Shown here piece by piece: positions 59,550 to 64,000 of a stretch of 64,000 nt of DNA. The stretch's first letter is position 1. Each line of letters starts with the position of its first letter. A program made the translations under genes and the position numbers. The DNA lies in assembly GCA_004554205.1 (NCBI GenBank), contig SFNH01000001.1, forward strand, positions 1 through 64,000. Direction: 5' to 3'. This stretch comes from Clostridium sp. (GTDB lineage Bacteria > Bacillota > Clostridia > Lachnospirales > Lachnospiraceae). The notes beneath the pieces were generated by a model. The model saw nothing but the letters and a program-made list of their open reading frames with translations. It was not told the origin of the DNA and did not search any database.

Positions 59550-62420
59550 ATGAGCAGGAGAATTTACAGGAGACTTTTAGCAGGCGTGCTTGCGACTGCC
59601 CTGGGGATAGCGGGAATGCCGTTTTCCGCGAATGCGGCGGCCGCGGCGCTGCCTGATGCCCTTGCCGCGACGCCGTCAGATGCGTTCGCCGCGACGCCGT
59701 CGAGCGCAGATGAGGAGATGGAGCTTTTGCTCACTGACGGGAACGAAGCAGAGCTTTTAACCGGCGATGAGCAGGGAAATCAGCTCGCTGATCTCGAATC
59801 GCGCTACGGCGAGTATGTAGGCACCTGGGAGGAACTCTGGGACGGGGAATATCCTGTGATGGGAGCTCTTGATGACGACTTTGCTCCAAAAGCCGGGATC
59901 TCCGGAAACTCCAGCTCTTTATCCCGCCTTGCCCGTGCCGCAGCTCTGCCGGCACGCTACTCGAGCGTGGAGGAGGGTTTTGTACCCGAGATTCGCGATC
60001 AGGGAAGCCTGGGGCTCTGCTGGTCGTTTGGGACCTGCGCGGCCGCGGAGATCAATCTGATTAAGAAGAATCTTGCAGATACAGACATTGATTTAAGCGA
60101 GATTGCAAACGCGTACTTTGCGTTCCACCATCCCGCGGATAAGTACAATAATACCCTGGGAGACACTTCCTCGTTTCGGTCGCCGGAACACTATCTGACC
60201 AGCGGCGGTAATGAATGGATCAGTTCGTTTCAGCTCTCGGCTCATCTGGGGCTGACTCAGGAGATTGACGGTATGTATGCGGAAGCGTCAGCTCATCGTG
60301 ATAGTTTTGCCATTGATAAGTCTCACGCATATGACGAAAACGCGGCTGAGCTTATTTCCTTCAGGAGCTTGAGCACCGCGCCCGCAGGCCGCAACGCGGT
60401 CAAGCAGGCAATCCTGGACAATGGGGCCGTTACCATGGGCTACGTCGAGTCATCCCGTCGGCATTTTCTCAGAGATGTAACGGAGGAGAGCGGTGAAAAG
60501 AAGCGCTATAACTATTATTATAATTATGATGGGACCGCAGCTTACGGAGGAAATCATATCGTAACCATCGTGGGCTGGGATGATACGATCCCAAAGGAGC
60601 TTTTCGGGGCTGACGGGGACGGAAGACCGCGCCCGCAAAATGACGGCGCGTGGCTTGTCAGAAACAGTTGGGGTACGAAAACGACATCGGGCGGATATTT
60701 CTGGGATGGATATTTCTGGATGAGCTATGAACAGGCGAATAATGTGATATATTCTTTCGGAACATTTGAGTATGATGAGCCCGGACGATATGAGGACACC
60801 TATTTCTACGACGGCACGATGAGCTTAAACGAAGTTTTAATGATCGGATCCGGGATGTCCGTGGCAAATATTTACTGCGTTAGCAGCGACGAACCTCAGA
60901 CTATTGACGCTGTCAATGTGATAATGTTCTCTGAGGACAACGATTTTAAGGTGGATGTCTACGCAAGCAGAGATAGAATGAATGATCCCACGGATGGATA
61001 TCTTGCTGCCAGTCAGGTATCTCAGACAGCCGAGATGGGGGTATATACAATTCCGCTTGAATCACCTGCGGTAGTCATGCCGGGAGGCTCGTTCTCCGTG
61101 GTTGTGACAAATACAGGCTCCAACACGATAGAGTATGCGTGTGAGGAGACCTCGGTGACCGGGGGCGCCATAGAAACAGTGAATGGTTCCGCAGCGCCCG
61201 GTCAAAGCTTTATGTACCGCAACGACAGCTTTACTGATCTGTATGACACGGAGAATCCCTTGACAGCCAGAATCAAGGCGTACGCGAATCCGATCGAGAG
61301 ACCTGTCGCAAATATTTCTGTCGCGGATATGCGAATCAAACGGGGGGAGACTGCCATGGCGCGGCCTGTCATTACTCCGGCTGATTATGACACGAGGATT
61401 GGTTTTATCTGGGAGTCGGATAATAAGAATATCGCGTCTGTCGACCGAAATGGAAATGTAAAGGGCGTGGCGGCCGGGAGCACGACGATCAGATGTACGG
61501 CTCTGTCGGGAGCCTCAACGACATTTCATGTCACTGTCTATGCAAGCAGCGGGGGCGGCGGCTCATCAGGTGGCGGCGGTTCGTCAGGGGGCGGCGGTTC
61601 CTCAGGTGGCGGCGGCTCCTCAGGGGGCGGCGGCTCCTCAGGAGGCGGCGGTTCGTCAGCAGGCGGCGGACCGGGCGCTGCGGGCGCGGCAACAGGACAG
61701 ACTCAGACCCAGGCGGGCGCCGGAACATGGGAAGCTTCCGGCACAGGTTGGCGGTACAGGTTTAAGGACTCCGATTCCTATGCGGTCAATCAGTGGGTGC
61801 AGATACCGGCAGGCGGGGAGATGAAGTGGTACTATTTTGACATGGATGGCAATATGGCTAAGGGCTGGTACACCGACCCGAAGTCGGGAAAGCGCTACCA
61901 TTTATCCGAGACATCGGACGGCGCGGGAGGAACTATGGATACGGGCTGGATCGACGACAACGGCACATGGTACTTCGCGGACATGATAAACGGAAATATT
62001 CTCGTGAATACCACATCGCCGGACGGATATGTGCTGGACGCGGCCGGAAAGTGGACGGGAGAGACAAAATCTGCCCGGGTCAACGACTGGATAAACCTAA
62101 ACGGCGACGGCAAAACCGTGGCGTTTGCCCTTTCTAGCAATCCCTCGACGGGATACGCGTGGGATACCGCGGTATCGGATCCTGAGATAATAAGGTCGGT
62201 TGGCGAAAAGTATGTAAACCCGTCTTTGGGCACGGCGCTCGCCGGCGCCGCCGGCACTCTCCGCGGGTATTTTGAGGCGGCGGGAAAGCCGGGCACGGCA
62301 GTCATCACAATGCAGTACAGACGATCGGAGGGCGCTCCCGCACAGACGCGCACAATCACCGTCACAAGCGACGGCAGCCGGCTTACGGTTTCGGATTCGT
62401 CTGTCTTAGACGGCATATAA
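59550..62420 (+). CDS. Secreted papain-family (C1A) protease with lectin-like, BIG2, wall-binding and chagasin-like domains
   Basis: A 956-residue surface protein. Domains in order: signal peptide 1-29 (ALGIAGMPFSANAA); a propeptide with a duplicated ALAATPSDAFAATPSS; C1A protease 135-405 with Cys157 (QGSLGLCWSFGTCAAAE), His336 (GGNHIVTIVGWDD) and Asn372 (VRNSWGT); a lectin-like beta domain about 415-580; BIG2 about 590-665; a 36-residue linker of six GGGGSS units (668-703); aromatic/Gly wall-binding-like repeats 730-835 (WYYFDMDGNMAKGWY, GTWYFADMINGNIL); and a C-terminal domain about 845-945 with N864-PSTGYAW, the hallmark of chagasin (I42) inhibitors of papain-type proteases. The last assignment rests mainly on this motif and the beta-rich length. 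GGGGG precedes ATG 59550. Confidence 0.85.
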   Translation: MSRRIYRRLLAGVLATALGIAGMPFSANAAAAALPDALAATPSDAFAATPSSADEEMELLLTDGNEAELLTGDEQGNQLADLESRYGEYVGTWEELWDGEYPVMGALDDDFAPKAGISGNSSSLSRLARAAALPARYSSVEEGFVPEIRDQGSLGLCWSFGTCAAAEINLIKKNLADTDIDLSEIANAYFAFHHPADKYNNTLGDTSSFRSPEHYLTSGGNEWISSFQLSAHLGLTQEIDGMYAEASAHRDSFAIDKSHAYDENAAELISFRSLSTAPAGRNAVKQAILDNGAVTMGYVESSRRHFLRDVTEESGEKKRYNYYYNYDGTAAYGGNHIVTIVGWDDTIPKELFGADGDGRPRPQNDGAWLVRNSWGTKTTSGGYFWDGYFWMSYEQANNVIYSFGTFEYDEPGRYEDTYFYDGTMSLNEVLMIGSGMSVANIYCVSSDEPQTIDAVNVIMFSEDNDFKVDVYASRDRMNDPTDGYLAASQVSQTAEMGVYTIPLESPAVVMPGGSFSVVVTNTGSNTIEYACEETSVTGGAIETVNGSAAPGQSFMYRNDSFTDLYDTENPLTARIKAYANPIERPVANISVADMRIKRGETAMARPVITPADYDTRIGFIWESDNKNIASVDRNGNVKGVAAGSTTIRCTALSGASTTFHVTVYASSGGGGSSGGGGSSGGGGSSGGGGSSGGGGSSGGGGSSAGGGPGAAGAATGQTQTQAGAGTWEASGTGWRYRFKDSDSYAVNQWVQIPAGGEMKWYYFDMDGNMAKGWYTDPKSGKRYHLSETSDGAGGTMDTGWIDDNGTWYFADMINGNILVNTTSPDGYVLDAAGKWTGETKSARVNDWINLNGDGKTVAFALSSNPSTGYAWDTAVSDPEIIRSVGEKYVNPSLGTALAGAAGTLRGYFEAAGKPGTAVITMQYRRSEGAPAQTRTITVTSDGSRLTVSDSSVLDGI
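61551..61658 (+). repeat. 18-base tandem repeat encoding a GGGGSS linker
   Basis: Six units of 18 bases, such as GGTGGCGGCGGTTCGTCA, differ only at third positions and encode (GGGGSS)6, followed by AGGG. Copy number could change by slippage without breaking the frame. Confidence 0.9.
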
Positions 62421-62445
62421 GTTAAAAGAGAGGAGGACCGGGAGT

Positions 62446-63504
62446 ATGACTGAGAAGCAGTTTCGTGGAAAAGTCACCTGGTTCTCCTTTGCTTTCAGCC
62501 TGCTTGTGATCTGGGTACATTCCTATAATGCGGAGCTGTTTTTGGGAATGTCTGATCAGATGGCGGCTGTTTACCGCGCGGAGCATTTTTTGGGCGACGT
62601 GCTGGGACAGCTCGCGGTTCCGGGATTTTTTATGATATCGGGGTATCTGTTTTACCGGGATTTTGAGTGGTCGAAATTAAAAGGGAAGTGGAAACGGCGG
62701 ATCAAGAGTGTGCTCGTGCCGTTCATTCTGTGGAATTTTCTCTACTATCTGGGCTATGTGATCGCGAGCCGCCTTCCGTGGATGACGGAGATCGTGGGGA
62801 AGGGCGTCGTGCCCTTCAGCCTGTCCGCGGCGGTGGATGCGGTCCTCCATTACACCTACAATTATGTGTTCTGGTATCTGCGTCAGTTGATCCTTCTGAT
62901 CCTGCTCGCGCCGGCGCTCTACCCGATTCTGCGGCGCAGGGTGAGCCGCGTGGCCTTTTTGGCGTTTTTGTGGGGGCTTATGGCGGCAGATATCAATATT
63001 CCCCTCGTAAATATCGACGCGCTGATCTATTACTCCGCGGCGGCATCCCTGGCGCTTAAAGCCGCCCTGCCGGGCCGTGAGGGAAAAGCTGTCCGCGCGC
63101 CCGCAGCGGAGCGCGGGTGGAGCCGGAGGGGGGCCTTCCTCGGCGCCGCGCTTTTGAGCGTCTCTGCGGCAGGCTATGTGCTCGGGCTTCGCGCGGCCTT
63201 TGTGCCCGGCTTTGTGCTCTGCCGCCTGTGTGCCGTGGCGGGGCTGTGGCTTATCGTGCCCGGGGAGAAGCTTCCCCAGCCGGGGGAGTTTGTGCGCCAC
63301 AACTTTTTCCTCTACGCGATTCATTTTGCCGTTGTCCGACTGATCAATAAGACGGCGGCGAGGCTTTTTCATCTTTCAGGCTGGGCGCCGCTCGTGCTGT
63401 TCTTCCTCATGCCGGTGGCTGCGGCGGCGGTGAGCTTTGTTCTCGGAAAATTTCTGCGCCGCTTCGCGCCGCGAAGCTGGAAGCTTTTAAACGGCGGGCG
63501 GTAA
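62446..63504 (+). CDS. Acyltransferase-3 family membrane protein
   Basis: A 352-residue integral membrane protein with about ten helices. The N-terminus (FSFAFSLLVIWVHSYNAELF) has the conserved His of the OafA/acyltransferase-3 family, followed by VPGFFMISGYLFYRDFEW and KRRIKSVLVPFILWNFLYYLGY. Such proteins O-acylate sugars of surface polymers, so an envelope role next to the secreted protease is plausible. AGGAGG precedes ATG 62446. Confidence 0.85.
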   Translation: MTEKQFRGKVTWFSFAFSLLVIWVHSYNAELFLGMSDQMAAVYRAEHFLGDVLGQLAVPGFFMISGYLFYRDFEWSKLKGKWKRRIKSVLVPFILWNFLYYLGYVIASRLPWMTEIVGKGVVPFSLSAAVDAVLHYTYNYVFWYLRQLILLILLAPALYPILRRRVSRVAFLAFLWGLMAADINIPLVNIDALIYYSAAASLALKAALPGREGKAVRAPAAERGWSRRGAFLGAALLSVSAAGYVLGLRAAFVPGFVLCRLCAVAGLWLIVPGEKLPQPGEFVRHNFFLYAIHFAVVRLINKTAARLFHLSGWAPLVLFFLMPVAAAAVSFVLGKFLRRFAPRSWKLLNGGR

Positions 63505-63511
63505 GGTGAAC

Positions 63512-64000
63512 TTATTTCCCCAGCAGGCACGCGGCGGCGCCCATGACCGCCTTGTCCGCCATCTCCGCGAGTGTCTTCTTCGGCAGGGACTTCCCGGAAT
63601 CGAGCCACTGCTTTAACATCCCGATCAGGCCGTACGTCACAAACTCAAAAAAGCTCTCGGTAATCTCGTCATTACGGACGGGGAAGAGCGACTGGATGAT
63701 CTCATTCCCATTCTCGTGGATCAGTTTGTGGAAGCGGTTTAAAAAGTCCACGGAGGCGTTGTTTTCAAAGAGTACCTTGCAGATCGTGGTATTCTCCGCG
63801 ATGTAGTCGATGACCGGGTTCATCACGGGGAGCAGCGTATCGCGCCGGAAGGAATGGCGGTAGCTGTGGATCATTTCCTGAAAATCATTCAGCACATCCT
63901 CCTCGATATCCTCCAGAAGATGATAGGTGTCCGTGTAGTGCAGATAGAAGGTACCCCGGTTTAAATCAGCGCGATCCGTGATATCCTTCACGGAAATATT
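63512..64000 (-). CDS. TetR-family transcriptional regulator, partial
   Basis: The reading frame is open through the right edge, so the N-terminal part of the helix-turn-helix is outside the window. The visible part starts ISVKDITDRADLNRGTFYLHYTDTYHLLEDIEEDV, the TetR recognition helix, followed by a helical ligand domain ending in FVTYGLIGMLKQWLDSG. Ligand and target are unknown. Tail to tail with the acyltransferase gene, seven bases apart. Confidence 0.88.
   Translation of the reverse strand, partial: NISVKDITDRADLNRGTFYLHYTDTYHLLEDIEEDVLNDFQEMIHSYRHSFRRDTLLPVMNPVIDYIAENTTICKVLFENNASVDFLNRFHKLIHENGNEIIQSLFPVRNDEITESFFEFVTYGLIGMLKQWLDSGKSLPKKTLAEMADKAVMGAAACLLGK

Noticed and set aside
61551..61658. 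Tandem repeat considered as a CRISPR-like array
   Set aside because: Units are contiguous, have no spacers, and are in-frame codons.
61493..61824. Arg- or Ala/Gln-rich ORFs around the linker of the surface protease
   Set aside because: They are alternate-frame readings of the 18-base GGGGSS repeat.

Overview
The window looks like chromosome from a GC-rich, spore-forming member of the Clostridia, most likely a Lachnospiraceae-type gut bacterium. This rests on the gene order hup-rqcP-yabP-yabQ-divIC-spoIIE-tilS-hpt-ftsH, a SpoVAF/GerA-type protein, a SpoVB-type flippase, DUF4250 and DUF378 proteins and a YdjG/H/I-like cluster. The first ~420 bases do not belong with the rest. They encode part of an alpha-2-macroglobulin-like protein of Bacteroidetes type, joined in frame to the C-terminal third of a Firmicutes fructose-1,6-bisphosphatase, which is most simply an assembly chimera.

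Layout. 1-6.1 kb: broken fbp, an HAAS/DUF1700-like membrane protein, a secreted NlpC/P60 hydrolase, an Asn-rich small protein, a rhodanese, and a translationally coupled run of RNA methyltransferase, rdgB and yfcE. 6.3-13.3 kb: the HU/RqcP/sporulation/division/TilS/Hpt/FtsH block, with a SpoIIE that lacks its membrane domain. 13.6-19.5 kb: GH13 amylase, tRNA-Tyr, -Leu and -Phe, an HD-GYP protein and a glycogen branching enzyme with a histone-like Lys tail. 19.5-26.5 kb (minus strand): pyrC, a RelB/PIN toxin-antitoxin pair, DUF378, and a polyamine uptake operon (HTH-cupin regulator, potABCD). 26.7-29.3 kb: lactonase, aroC, rpiB. 29.5-36 kb: DUF234-type ATPase, XRE regulator, asnA, SpoVAF-like protein, ansA, DUF4250 and a CmpB-like membrane protein. 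36-41.6 kb: plsC, pheA, ppx, ppk. 41.7-47.9 kb: a two-component system with an ABC exporter and a large surface protein. 48-51.2 kb: SPFH, zinc-ribbon and TPM proteins. 51.2-56.3 kb: TM1266-type regulator, feoB, a broken Cu/Zn-SOD-like gene, a GGDEF protein and a SpoVB-like protein. 56.5-63.5 kb: a HAMP receptor without output domain, recJ, a Smr protein, a large secreted papain-family protease ending in a chagasin-like inhibitor domain, and an acyltransferase. A TetR regulator runs off the right edge.

The most striking signal outside genes is a dispersed, palindromic intergenic repeat whose ends read GTAACAGTTCAGCC or its complement. I count about twelve copies, all between genes, some carrying shared internal modules and some supplying the stop codon of the gene before them. 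The most unusual protein is the papain-chagasin fusion. No prophage, transposase, rRNA or CRISPR array was seen. All calls come from reading the sequence; no database search was run.
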